A DNA stretch of 64,000 nt from Paramacrobiotus metropolitanus (Eukaryota > Tardigrada > Eutardigrada > Parachela > Macrobiotidae), in the NCBI RefSeq assembly GCF_019649055.1, contig NW_026570266.1, forward strand, positions 930,001 to 994,000. The letters run 5' to 3'. The notes beneath the pieces are model-generated. The model was not told where the DNA came from, did no database searches, and saw only the letters and a list, made by a program, of their open reading frames with translations. Of this stretch, positions 20,496-32,259 are shown in pieces (the stretch's first letter is position 1; each line of letters begins with the position of its first letter). The position numbers and the translations under genes are program-made.

Positions 20496-23015
20496 TATGT
20501 CTTTCAACAAATCTTGCCTGTAAAGATATACGGTACTTGAATAAGCGAAGCATGTTTAGGTTTCAACCGCTTTATTGGGAACTTGAAGAAAACGTATACT
20601 GACGCAGCAACAAAGCAAACGTTTCCCATCCCAGAAATACGTTTCAGTTTTATGCGTTTACATTTCTTGTCCATTGCATTTAATTTCTCCACTTTGTAAC
20701 AAGCGGCTGTTGCGCGTAAAAACGCTTTTCCGACAGTATAAATAAATAATTAAGCAGAGGCAACCAACGATATAGGCAAAAAAAGTAATTATCTGTAGGT
20801 AGAGGCAGCCAAAAATGGATATTTGATACAACCCCCCTGGTGAAGTTATCCCCTTAGCAGTTCATTCCCCTTCAGCGCTGAGTAAACCATCCTACCGTTA
20901 CTTGTTTGGTAACCCGATAGCTGTTTAGGGGGAAAGTTGACGCTCCGCCGACAAAGTGCGGACCGAAGTTACCGAACAAGCCGGCAATGTTTGAACGCTG
21001 TCGCACGCGCGCTAATGCAACAGTAACCTTTACCATCGATTTCTGCTCGTGTAGCTTGTTTGTGTACTGTGTGGCAGGAAAAACCGGTACAATCGACGAT
21101 GGGTTTGCCTCCTAGGCTTCCTGTTATAAAATCTTATTAACCTATCGCCGCTTCATCGATACATTCAGGGCACGTTGGTTTATTGTTTTCTGCTTATTCT
21201 CTGGTAAAAGTGTGACTTAAGCTTCCTAGTCAACATGTTAAATTCAGTTATAAGCTTATAACAGAGAACTCTCATTGATCTGTGATAAATTATCACTGCA
21301 GTGAGAGCATACGTCGTATGTACTCATTGTACTGTCACTGCCAGTACTGGTAATTTTGCATTTATTTATTCATTTCTGCGTCAAGGCGATTTCATCTTCC
21401 ATCTATGAACGTACGTCGGCTCGCGTATCCATTAAGAAAGGTTGCCACTGCTGAGGGTGACCTTTCATCTTGGCCACGCGACTGCGAATTTCAGATGACT
21501 GTTAGTAAGGACGACCTTTCTCCAGTTGGCGGCATGTGTCTGATGGACGATTTTCGAAGCCTACGAAAACTGCTTTTCGCAGGGTCTGCCAGTCGTCCAA
21601 CAGACACCCCGAAGAGCAATCTACGCAGAATAAAAAAAAAAGAAGCGGAAAGATTTCCACCACACCACGACATATTTTATAACCAGTGTAGAGTCAGCGA
21701 TTTATTTTCTACTTGTACCGGTGTACGCTGTGAGTCACCACGTCCGTCGTGCCGCGTACTCTGTGTACGAGGTTTAACAGACGCACTGACGGCAGACGTG
21801 CAAGGGGCAAGAATGTGGAGCTTGGATAACTCAATTACGCTGCCAGGTATAAGTTATACCTGCACGTCACGATATGTGAAGTAGATTGGCACGGTACGAG
21901 CTTATACCATATAAGCTCGGGCAGTGTCGACATACTTCAAATATCGTGACCTCTTTTCCGGTTATAATAGTGAATCAGCAACAGAAGTACGAGTGTAGCA
22001 GGAAAAGTAAAGCCACATTATCAATATTAGTGAAATGTTAGTATTAGTGTAGTGGTGTAGTTAGTGTGAGTGTTATATTAGCTGCCTCCAAAAAATTTTT
22101 CGATCTTTGCGTTCTCTTCGAACTTTCTCGGTGTCATGAGTAATTAGCCGATGCAAGCGTTAACAAAACAGCAATCGCCACGTTTTAAATATATCCCAAA
22201 ATGGAGTGTTTGACAAACACTCCAGCTTGGGTTATACTAGAAAATTTTGTTCAGACTCTCGGTGCTCGGAATTCAAAGGCAAAGTTTCTATTTCCGGAAT
22301 GTGACAGACATTGCTCTGTTGACTTTTATCCACTGCATTACTCCATGCGACTCCAGTAGTCTTCCCAGTCGAAATACATCGCGCTCAAATGTGCGTACTT
22401 CAGATAAAAAATGTCTCTACTAACCCCTGCTCCTGCTGTGCACGGCGCATTGTTTGATTCTCGCAAATTAAGAATTTAATTACAGTTGCTGTTTTTTCCA
22501 AATAGTTTTATTAAAAATGTTCACTTGGTGCCCGTTATTTTGACTGTAAGAACAGAAAGGTGGGGTATCCGGAGACTCCGTAGAACGGAACTAGATCTCC
22601 CAGTCCTCACATTCGAAGAGATATACCACTTCGTTGCCGGGAATTTGTTACTGTACCAGGTGCTCGGAATGCAAAGACATAGTGTGCAAAGTTCGAAATG
22701 AGAAAATCATCGCACTGCTGAATTTGGTCCACTGACTTATAGATCGCACAATAACCACCAGTAGGTAGCCTTATAAAAGAAAACCGCGTTGTAACTTTGC
22801 GACTATGAGGTAAGAAACATAAAGGTGAATGTGCGTTCTTCAGTTTACTTCCGAAATCATTAACCTGAACAATGAACGAAGAGCCGAGTTGGAAGCTGAT
22901 ATCCACACCACCACACGCGGTCTGTCCGGGATGCGTTGAAAATTTTGTTAGCCATGTTACATACAAAGTGATACAAGTATATAGACTATAATATCATTAA
23001 CTGTAAAAAAGACGA
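20496..23015. other. intergenic stretch with decayed repeat DNA
   Basis: A 159-codon plus-strand frame (21405-21884) has no recognisable domain. The DNA from about 21710 to 22450 resembles 30330-30610 (shared CGTACTCTGTNNACGAGGNTTAA, TATCGTGACCTC and GTGCACGGCG in order), which suggests two old copies of a repeat rather than a gene. A minus-strand frame at 22607-22966 is also unsupported. Confidence 0.5.
21867..21949. repeat. 83-bp imperfect hairpin
   Basis: Thirty-nine-base arms (21867-21905 and 21911-21949) pair closely at both ends: TCACGATATNTGAAGTA outside and CGAGCTTAT inside, with a 5-nt loop. A separate 8-bp hairpin (AGGTATAA, G, TTATACCT) lies at 21845-21861. Confidence 0.65.
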
Positions 23016-24097
23016 TTACAGACAGTGCGAATACTTGCTAGGCAACAAGGGATTCACCAGCGTAAACTCCTTTACTGATTCTTTACTCCCGATATTCCAG
23101 GTCGGTCCGCATGTGGCCGTGACGATTAGCGTCCAGGGTTTCTCCCCATGTGCGGCCCCTGCAGTCCGATGAGCGAACCAGTTGGCCAGGTCTTTCATGG
23201 CGCAGCACGAACAGTTTACATCGTCAGGACACAGTGGGCTGCGGCGAATATCAAAGGTCATATCGCTATGATATCCGGTACCCAAGGTGTCGACGATGTC
23301 CTTGGGAATAGATGACAAGCGGTGTGGTTCAAAGCTGATGCTGTGATATTTACGGAAAACAACGGTCCACTGCGCCGGACAGTGTGCAGTGGCGGCGTCT
23401 GCCCACTGACTTCCAGCAACCTCTGGCCAAAAAATGCACAAAAAATGTGGAGATTATTTTACTGCGATAAGGCAGCTCATAAGCCTACCAATGTCTTGGC
23501 CACCGGTTGCAGTCTAACGAACACTCCAGTCTAACGTTTGCAAAGGGTTTCCGCCCATCCTAAGCTGGACAAGTTCCTGAAGCGGTTCTAACGCGTCAGT
23601 TTCCATAGCGCTGATGTCATTGTTGCGAATGTCCAGTTCGCGAAGGAGACCGTGTCGTTGGAGGAAATGTCGTTCTAGTGCGCCGATTCTGGAATAATGT
23701 ACTCGCAGATGGTAGAGGCGTGGCAACTTCGCCAGCAGAACGTCGATAGGCGCGCGGCCGCCCCCTTCCGCCTGAAAGCCAATCAGCGTCACATTGACCA
23801 TCCAGTAGCTGAATGATAGGGGAAACGCGTTCGGGCCAATGCTGCTGCAGTGGGTGCGGTTGGCACTGGTAGGACAGTCCAGAACAAGGTCGTTGATGTC
23901 GTACGATACGAGGCTGGTGTTGGACAGAGTACTCATTTGGAAATTCCCCGGTAAATGCAGATCCGCACGGCTGCATGTTGCTCAAACTTGGAAAAGTGGC
24001 AGAGCGGGTGTGGGAAATACGGTAGATTATCGCGGGGCACTATGATCGTCAGGCCTTCTGCCGATTTCATAAGAAAAATTAAAACTAAGAGACACAT
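23016..24097 (-). pseudogene. secreted LRR protein, frameshifted (LRR copy 3)
   Basis: On the minus strand from 24097: a signal peptide (MCLLVLIFLMKSAEGL), then the cap PYFPHPLCHF. A 1-nt loss follows before ATCSRADLHLPGNF, and then the long match to copy 2 (TLIGFQAEGGGRAPIDVLLA, LRELDIRNNDISAMETDALE). A 7-nt insertion after DWSV repeats nearby sequence (CAGTCTAACG at 23510 and 23527 on the plus strand) and creates a stop. The intron is kept (ends in TTTGGCCAG). A 1-nt loss in exon 2 near 23320 shifts the frame before SIPKDIVDTL, which runs to the stop at 23016. Three independent frame breaks make it a pseudogene. Confidence 0.8.
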
Positions 24098-26012
24098 TGT
24101 TCTCTAAAATATCGGTTTATAATGCTACAATAAGGTAATGTCAGACCGTGCAAGTAAGTAATAAAAAGTACGAGTGATTCCAAAAGTAAAGCTAACAGCC
24201 GATCGGTTCTTGCAGGTGTGTTAGTTAAAGTTTGCAATCAGAGGCCTCACTGTGAGGCTTGCAACAAAAAATTTACAATCCGCGACTCCAACATTTAGTG
24301 CCAACTTCAAAGCTTAGTTTACGCTTGAAAAGGAGTGCCTAGTGCTTTGAAGAGAACAAACGGAAGCGAAGTACAATGTCTACCTCCACAAACAAGCGGC
24401 ATTACTGCAGCCAACCACAATCCTTCTACGTACGCGCTTCCACAATCGGCCGTTCAGGTAGTACGTCCAGCTGTAACTTTGAGCAAACCAGAATCAGTTT
24501 AGTTTAAGGAAATTTCTTATCTGTTTTTCACATCCGGTTTGTGTACGGCTGTGTGCGTCAATATCTGATTAGAATCGTTTTCAAACATGTTAAACGAAGC
24601 AGGACTAAAAACATGGGGACTTGGCCAGCCGGTCACGCGCGGTTGAGAAATTTATATACCGGTACATACTCGCCCATTCAACGAAAAGTGTATAAGAGAC
24701 ACATTTAAAGCGCATATTCGTGCAAGTACGTTGTAATAGCAAATCACCAGCAAAAGGTTCACACAGAGAAACCTTGTTTGTGCAACATGAGCTAAACTCA
24801 AAGCATCCACATTTTTTAATTGGAAATACCGTATCTGCATACAACTAAACTTCATCAACTGAGTCAGTTGATGCTGTGTAATAAGTGAAGTTTCTTGAGC
24901 GTTTAAAATGAAGTTTTAGTGAATGAAAAAAATAAAAAAACTAAACTTCTAATTTGTTAAGTTCACACATTTCGGCATTTGTACTTGTAAGTTGTAGTGA
25001 ATAATATTCTTTTCGGGTTCTAGTACTTGTAACACTAGTAATGCCATAGAAAAAGAAGGCTTACATTATCTATTTTTGACAGTCCACCCGCATAACGAAA
25101 GTAAAACGCCTTTAATATTAAAGAAAAAAGGAATTCAAATCTTGAGTTTCGACGGGCGCATGTAACCGTCTAAAACGTTACAAAACGTCTAAAACGTTAC
25201 AAACGGGCGCATGTAACCGTCTAAAACGTTTTAAACGGTTACTGACGCAGTACCAAATGTGGGCTCTTACACAGTAAATAGCTGCTATAATTATGTGGTA
25301 CTACTTGAACAGTTACCGTTCGGCCACTAAAAACAGTGCCTTTTTGACAAAGGCTTAGTCTGCGTAGAAGTTAAAAGGGGGTCAGAATACATTAGGTGAC
25401 CGATCTCCAGCATCACGTGTAAAACGCGACAACGGCAGGGGGTTTCCCGGCAACCGGCAATCGGCCGGAATTCCGGATTAACAGCCCAAAGGATCCATTC
25501 CATGCACGTGTTCATTATGCGAAACACGCATTGTACAAGTGTGCGATGTTCAGTGTTGCTTATTTTCTAACAGGCTCTTACGGCGTTTTACTAGGTTCAA
25601 ATGAATATAAGCGCCACTGTGTAATGCGTCTCTAATTTATTTAGATGTATAATTTATAACGATGATAAAAGTTTTGCCTCCGCAACCCCGCATCCACTGC
25701 TAATACGGTACACAGCAGAATGTCAAGCGCTGCAATATCAACGTCCTTCACGCGAATGCAATGTGTCAAGATGGATGTTAGGAAAAACGAACTCTCTCCA
25801 GTTGTGTGATGCGATCTCAAAGCCTCCACAACCATTGTCCTCCAGGTTGGCTTTGCCGTTACGTCACTCGATGCTGCTTGCCGTCTTTATAAGCCGTCTA
25901 CCACTACAGTATCATCTCATTCGATCTTATTGAAAGATTCAAACCAGACCAAACGAACAGCTAATAAAGCGCACAATTTCATCAAATTAGTTTTAATGTT
26001 ATGATTCGCCGT
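24098..26012. other. spacer without a recognisable gene
   Basis: Short open frames only. It contains a tandem/palindromic repeat at 25150-25242. The segment at about 25465-25560 resembles 27500-27590 (AGCCCAAAGG..CCATGCACGTG, GTTCAGTGTTG). Confidence 0.5.
25150..25242. repeat. tandem repeat ending in a near-perfect 30-bp palindrome
   Basis: GGGCGCATGTAACCGTCTAA occurs twice (from 25155 and 25205), separated by CTAAAACGTTACAAA steps. The segment 25213-25242 (GTAACCGTCTAAAACGTTTT, then AAACGGTTAC) is self-complementary with one mismatched pair. Confidence 0.65.
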
Positions 26013-27133
26013 CTATGGCTTCGAGCAGTAAGAGGCGCGTAACTCCTGATGTGCCTGCTTCAACGTCTCCATAGCATCTTGACCACATTTGCTGGCCATT
26101 TCGGTACCCTCCGCGCCGCTGGTGCGTTCCACGATTACTTTCAGTTTTCTGAAAGGAAACAGTAGAAATATGTAAATAACTGCCTAAATGTGAAGCTTGT
26201 CATAAGTATCTTATGGCACCACAGCTGAATAATTATTGTGTTATGCGACATACGTCGCCATGAGCTATGTTATGCGTCGCCGCAGTGCAATGTCGCATAC
26301 AGATCATTATACGAATTTACGAATTTCGTACTAGCTGGTTTATTACGAGTACCGGATGAACTGCGGTGTTTAGTACTTAAAATAATGTGAATAATCATAA
26401 TCCCGAAACCGGACTGTGATACTAAAGCAGATTGTTGTATACCGATGCTAAATGTTAAGAACGTACTCGCAAATATTCTGTTGGGCAACGGTCGCATTTC
26501 CGTTCTGTTCATGCGAGGCATCTGAGCTCAGAGTGCAGCAGTCGGAGAGCTTGTGTCGATCTTGTTGCTCGCAGTGCATTGCAGCGCGGATTAATTTCAC
26601 CGGTCCGATGGTGGTATTGCACAGCTGGCCCATGGCAATGTGCCATTCCGGTCTGTACCATCCACCATAGTTACTTTTCTCGCGGTCGTATACCTCGGGA
26701 CAACGGGAATACAGGTTTTTTTATGCAATTTCCCAAGTTGAATGCCCGGCTACAACAAAGGCAGCTCATACAGTATTGCATACTAGGTAGTACTGTATCA
26801 AGGGCTGAAATAGTGTCTGTATTGTATTGTACTATATGAACATAATACAATACAACCATAGTATTGTGCTATATGCAGCTGGACGAGCCATAAAAAATAC
26901 CGGCAAAAGGCGTCGCCAAATGGTCGATATTGCTGAAGCTCCGCCTCGGTGATCGGCCACAGAGTTTGGTTGGCACTCGACTCGCCCGTAGGGGGCAGCA
27001 TGCGACTGATGTAGCCGTCTTCAACGCGGCGCAACTCGGCATATTGTGCCTTAAGTTCCTTGCAGGTATCCGCGAGGACTGGCGTGCCGAGGAACGCACT
27101 CACAGTTAACGCTACGATAATCAACAGGTTCAT
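26013..27133 (-). CDS. 12-cysteine secreted family member F, one extra base
   Basis: Exons are 26901-27133, 26467-26749 and 26013-26148 (phases 2 and 2). Exon 1 begins with a signal peptide (MNLLIIVALTVSAFLGTPVL) followed by ADTCKELKAQYAEL; the tyrosine stands where the other members have cysteine. Exon 2 reads GNCIKK, then a single extra base in or beside a T7 run (plus strand 26714-26722), then YSRCPEVYDREKSNYGGWYR and CNTTIGPVKLIRAAMHC. Exon 3 reads KVIVERTSGAEG and SKCGQDAM. Without the extra base the product would be 216 aa. The homopolymer position makes an assembly or sequencing error possible; otherwise this is a second broken copy. Confidence 0.65.
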
Positions 27134-27947
27134 GTTTTGGTATAGAAGTACCTTGTGCTAAAATGTGTGTGCGACGTTTTGCGAGAATGCGGTGAGCATC
27201 TAGACGCTGTGCGTAAAATGCAAGGCTTTTTGGTCTTCTACATGAGCAGATAGCAGCATGAAGAATTTTTGCTGCAACAGATCCTATCTGTGGTGGAGTA
27301 ACGGTAATCTCGATTTATTATCCGCTAATGCAAACGGATGGTCATGTGAACGAAGTAGAGATACAAAGTACAGTACATAAGTACTATCGATGCATAGTGC
27401 ATACTATCGAGTTTTAATAAATAGTACAATTACAAGTAAATATTTTTTCATAAATGCTTCTGATCAAGATTAAAGAAGATTTATACAAAACACTGTCCGC
27501 GTGGCTTTAATTCTCCGCAGCCCAAAGGCTCCATGCACGTGTACGTGCACGTCCACGTGTTCAGTATGTGAAAAACGTTCAGTGTTGATGGTTTTTGGCT
27601 CGCACTAATGCGCTCCCGGGTTTGTCTGTTCTTGAATAAACTAACATGTAAGCTAAGCGACAGACAGGCAGAGACATCGAGTATCTGATTTTGATTTTGA
27701 GTTAACAAGTGTAAGGATAAAACCTGAACAGCGTTTAATTTTAAATGATTATGTAAGGCTGTCGCACCTCCTGGGGTTTAATTAGCGATGACACCGCGTT
27801 TTCGCCGCATTAGGAGACCGAAAACCGGCTTCAACAAAAGCTCCGCAGGCAGTTTATGCAGTTTTATTGTAACCCAACTTATATAATCATGGCACGAACG
27901 GTGGACACCAAACCATTTTAACTACGGTTATAAATTTTAACGCCTCT
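27134..27947. other. intergenic region between members F and E
   Basis: Upstream DNA of both F (minus) and E (plus). It includes the second copy (about 27500-27590) of a short segment also present at about 25465-25560. No gene was recognised. Confidence 0.5.
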
Positions 27948-27955
27948 TATAAAAG
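27948..27955 (+). promoter_or_regulatory. TATA box of member E
   Basis: TATAAAAG lies 77 bp before the start codon of member E, leaving a short 5' leader. Confidence 0.65.
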
Positions 27956-28024
27956 TGCACAGGCACAGCATTAAAGGGGAATAGTATTAGTGACCGACCA
28001 CCACAGCTTTTGTTTGGGGAGAAA

Positions 28025-29125
28025 ATGCACCTTCCTATAGTAACGTTAACGGCGTTGTTCGCCAGTGCCGTAGCTGCTGAAACTTGCGAAGAGCTGAAGG
28101 CCCGCTGTGACACGTTGAGCGGAGATGGAGAGGCTTATTTTCAACGCATGGCGCCATACAACGCGACCGTATGGCCGGTATCCGCCGCGGATCTGAAGCA
28201 GTTACAAGCGACTGGTGAACAGTTTTGCAAGTATGTTATACAGATAAGAAGCGGCTGACTTCCAGCGCAGTAATAGCGCGCCTGTATTTCCTGTCGTACA
28301 GGGACGTAGGCTAATCCGCTAATGATCATTAATCAATCGTGACGGAAGACGTCAAGGCCTACGGGGACCAATCAGCTGCGCAGTTTTTTATAGCCGCTTG
28401 TAGCAGCAAAGGCAGTTTGCCCACCTGATGCTGTTATTGTAGGTGGAACACCGACTCCGCAAAATGCATCCAGTCCGTGTATTCCCAGTGCTCAAAGGAT
28501 GATGTGGCTTCCGCGGGTGGATGGTATGATGCTGAATATCGGCTTTCCTTTGGTGCGCTGTGCCGTACAGCGGTGGGACCGGTGAAATATTTACGTGCTG
28601 TCCGACATTGTATTGAGAAAGATGAGGATGCGCTGGACGCCTGTTGTAATGGTCTCGATGCTGCTGGCGACAACGAAAAGGACGAAAATGCCACCGACGC
28701 CCATAAAAGTTTTTGCAAGTAGGTTCCAGAAACCGAATTTCCATGTCAGCACTTAAAACCGGTTGATTCAGAACTCGGTATTAATATTCCGAACAACATC
28801 ATTAAATTTTGCGTTGGTTTCGTCATAAGTTGTAGACACTTCGTGTGCGGCACTTCTGCACTGCGCAGGACACAAGTTAATAATTTTTAATCGTAAGGTA
28901 GAATATTTCAGATTTATTTGCTTCTGATATTATGTAGTATTCGACTGCGTGTGCTACTGTGCGCGAAAGGGTAACATTCTGTCTTTTTTCAGCAAACTGA
29001 AAGCGACTGTGAGTTATTTCGACGGCAAGGGCTTCCAGAACGTAGCTGGAACATGCGGAGCAGACGCTGCCCAAACGTTTAAGGACGTATATAAGCAGCT
29101 GCTTACCGCACACTGCAAGAAATAA
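28025..29125 (+). CDS. 12-cysteine secreted family member E (intact)
   Basis: Exons are 28025-28230, 28443-28718 and 28993-29125, both introns in phase 2 (AA|GTATGT, AA|GTAGGT; acceptors TTGTAG and TTTCAG), giving 204 aa. Residues 1-18 are the signal peptide (MHLPIVTLTALFASAVAA). The mature chain has twelve cysteines, at about 21, 28, 68, 77, 85, 109, 125, 136, 137, 160, 182 and 202, and ends AHCKK. Conserved family blocks are TAVGPVKYLRAVRHC in exon 2 and a C-terminal GTCGADAAQTFKDVYKQLL in exon 3. The spacing loosely recalls the nematode DUF19 (T20D4.11-like) secreted domain, but I cannot confirm this. It is the only member of the three with an unbroken frame. AATAAA occurs at 29394. Confidence 0.85.
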
Positions 29126-32100
29126 TCACCTAACAACTTCTTTAATCTTTAAAAACTTCTTTAAAAAACGTTTCTGATAAGCTCCACGGAGTGCCGTGGA
29201 AATGATGGCGGCTGCAAATAATGGAGCTTCCAAATTCCGATTGAGTCTCCAACAATGTAACGAACGGCTTAAACAAAACTCAAGCAACTTTCTTAACGAT
29301 TCAACGGTGTTGATTTCGTGTTTTTCGCAGTGCAAGTCTGTGTCACAAAATACTGGTGCTATTTAGTAACCACAGTCTTGCGGATCGCACATCAATAAAA
29401 AATCCAATATATTACCGAAACGCAGGGTCTCGTGCCTGCCGATAACCAAAGCGGACTGCAGGCAGGGCTACCTAACGTGCATCCCCTTGTAACATTCCAA
29501 AAGACAGGAACGGAGAGTGTACATAGAAGAGAAGTTTCGATGTCTTCGGTGTTCTCTGGGGTGGATTAGCAGTTTTAGTAGTAATCTGCAATAACACAAA
29601 CACTGATCAGCCGGAAATGGACATGACATAATCCCTCGGTCGCCAAACCCGCTTCACCGCTATGTAAACCATGCACTACTGTCGTTACTGGATCCTTGTT
29701 TGACAAACGGATACAACCATGTGGTGCGACAAGTGGGCATATTGACGGACCCCCGTTAAAACAAGCCGACATTGTGGAGAACAGCATGAGCGTACCGGTA
29801 CGCCGGTGTACGCGCTGTGTTCTCGCAACTTGCGGGTAGTATTTTATTTAGGTACAGATACGCGATCGAGCTCGATATTTGCCTGGAATTTACTTTCTCG
29901 CTGACTGGTTGTGGAACGAACATCGGCTGGCGTGAAAGACTTCTAGTACCGTTAAATGGAATAAGTATCACGGAACAAGTTGGTTAGAACCCGCATTCAC
30001 AACCGGCACTTCGGACCAATCGTTTCTCAGGGATCACCGGGACTCAGCATCTTGACGTTATTGTAATAGTAATACTGCCGTTGCGGCGTTCGTGATGGTA
30101 CTGCCTAACCCTTATCACGGGCATGACCTCTAGCGGTATATGTCACTATAATGTCAGATGAGCGACTTTCCGAGCCTGTGAAAACAGTCATCTTATATAG
30201 GCCCCATAAACCGACCATCAGGCATATAGAAGAAGAGCAATCACTGTAGGATAAAGAAGTCCGCGTAATACGATCTGGAGTCTGTCAGTCTGGAGGCGGT
30301 GTTCTGCACGTGCTTCCTACGTGGACAACACGCGTAAAATCAGCAGACTCAGCACGTACTCTGTAAACGAGGCTTAAAAGGCCCTGGCACCAAGCGTGCT
30401 AAGGTGAGAAAAGAGGAGCATGCCTTTGATCACTCAACCCATATTCGTGGAGTGTCAGCCTACTGCAGTATCGTGACCTCTGCCCTTGTTGTAATGCTAA
30501 ATCCAGCAATACAAGAGGGAAACTGCAGAGGCATCTGCTAACAAAGGACACTAATTAACCACTGCTAGTGCTTGCAGTGCACGGCGTGTTTGTTTGGTTC
30601 TTGGTAGTCTACTCGTGGATTTTGTTTGCTGTTGATGTTTTTTTCTGATCCACTAATCCGGTTAAAACAGCAGCCGGAGCCACACTAGCGTCGCCCGTTA
30701 ATTGCTCAACCATCCGTTCACGCCGTTTACGCGTGAGAAAAATACTATACGGCCATACTATACGGCCAAGCCATTACTATACGGACAACGGGGTGGCGCA
30801 ACCGGGAGACCAGATAGAAAAAAAAACTAAGGTTTCGCAAATTGTATGCCATGCACAGGCTGCATCCGATTGCAATTAATTCTTGGAGTTAATAACCTTG
30901 TAGGCTTTTGCACCGACTTTGCAAGGAAAGAGTGCGTTTCAAGATGCAATGTCCACTGTCCAGATACAAGTCATAATGACATTTTTCATACAAGAAATAA
31001 TATGCTGCGGTACAAGGTACTGATTTCATATGAAATTTGTATGCATATAAATATAATGGTGCATCCACAGATCCGCTGGAGCTTTTGCAAGGAAGAAAAC
31101 CGTTTGTGTGCGCAACATCCGGTTACCGAAATATATTACCAAAAATTAAATAACAAAACATCTGAACCCAATATCACGTATAAATTTTTAGTCTTAGGTG
31201 TTATTTGATCACGTCATTTTCGGTCGGATGCCACTGATTAAACGGAACGGTTTTGTGAAATGCGGACTTGTGACGCCTCGGAAACTGTTTTTTTTAATAG
31301 TGCGTAAACGGTGAAATTTGTACGAGGCGCACAAGTACGTATATGCGCATTGCGCATGCAGTCGAGATGTGTATGTGACGTGTGCCTGCGTATGTTCCCT
31401 GTGTACACTCTAGCTCTTGTTTCCGGATGGGCTGTACATAGCAGCACATTCATGTTGTGGAAGTTTTCTTTGTCATAAATTTCTTGTATCGAACTACGCC
31501 ATAGTGGCATAGTGCACTTCAAAATAGAATTACACTAAAATATTGAACGTTTAGTGTTTTTGGAGAATAGAACTGCTCGGTGAGAATTTTTGAAAATTAC
31601 TTATGCGCCGAAAGAGAAAAAAAATAAGATTTTGCAGAGAAAGTATGTCGTACGCGTATGTCTGGTCATTAAGCAATATACGTACTATTGTACAGATAAA
31701 TAAGCTTATTTTCCTTATACGGTTGTCAAAATAATTATAGCGTTAACACGAGGTCCCCAGTGGTACGGTCATTCTGCGGCAACTGACGCAATGCCGTCAG
31801 CATATGACTTTGTGTAGCATAAAGTTAAAGATATGTCAGAAAAATGATTTTACTACACTACTACGTTGATAAACAGTTTATTTTACGCGGCGTTATCGTT
31901 AATAAATTTACTGCCGGGTCACGCCGGTTCCGGCGGCCACTTGCATGCCCTTCCTGTTCGTTTTCCTCATGCAGTACATTAATTTTCATGTCAGGCTGCC
32001 GAAGCGGAAAGCCGATTCGCGCTGTTGTTATTGTTACTTACAACTCACAAGGACCATTGCATCAACAAATATAGTAGATCATTGCATTTCTACAAATTCT

Positions 32101-32200
32101 ATGTTTGCAGGCCGAGACCAGAGACCGAGGATTGCCCTGCATAATTAATTATAATATAATAAATGTTATTTTCCTTTGTACAGATACATAGACGATTCAA

Positions 32201-32259
32201 GTCCTGACCCATTTGTTATGGTGCAGCTACGCCCTGAACCATTAGAAATGGGTCAGGAC
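32201..32259. repeat. perfect 14-bp inverted repeat
   Basis: GTCCTGACCCATTT (32201-32214) and its exact complement (32246-32259) are separated by 31 nt. Confidence 0.7.

Noticed and set aside
21405-21884. 159-codon plus-strand frame
   Set aside because: No domain, no signal peptide and no splice context, and part of it overlaps a segment resembling non-coding DNA near 30.3 kb.
29400-29470. Possible tRNA-like fold
   Set aside because: No consistent acceptor stem, A-box or B-box could be laid out; no tRNA gene was found in the window by eye.
30846-31208. 120-codon cysteine-containing plus-strand frame
   Set aside because: No signal peptide and no similarity to the 12-cysteine family spacing; isolated in a gene-poor spacer.
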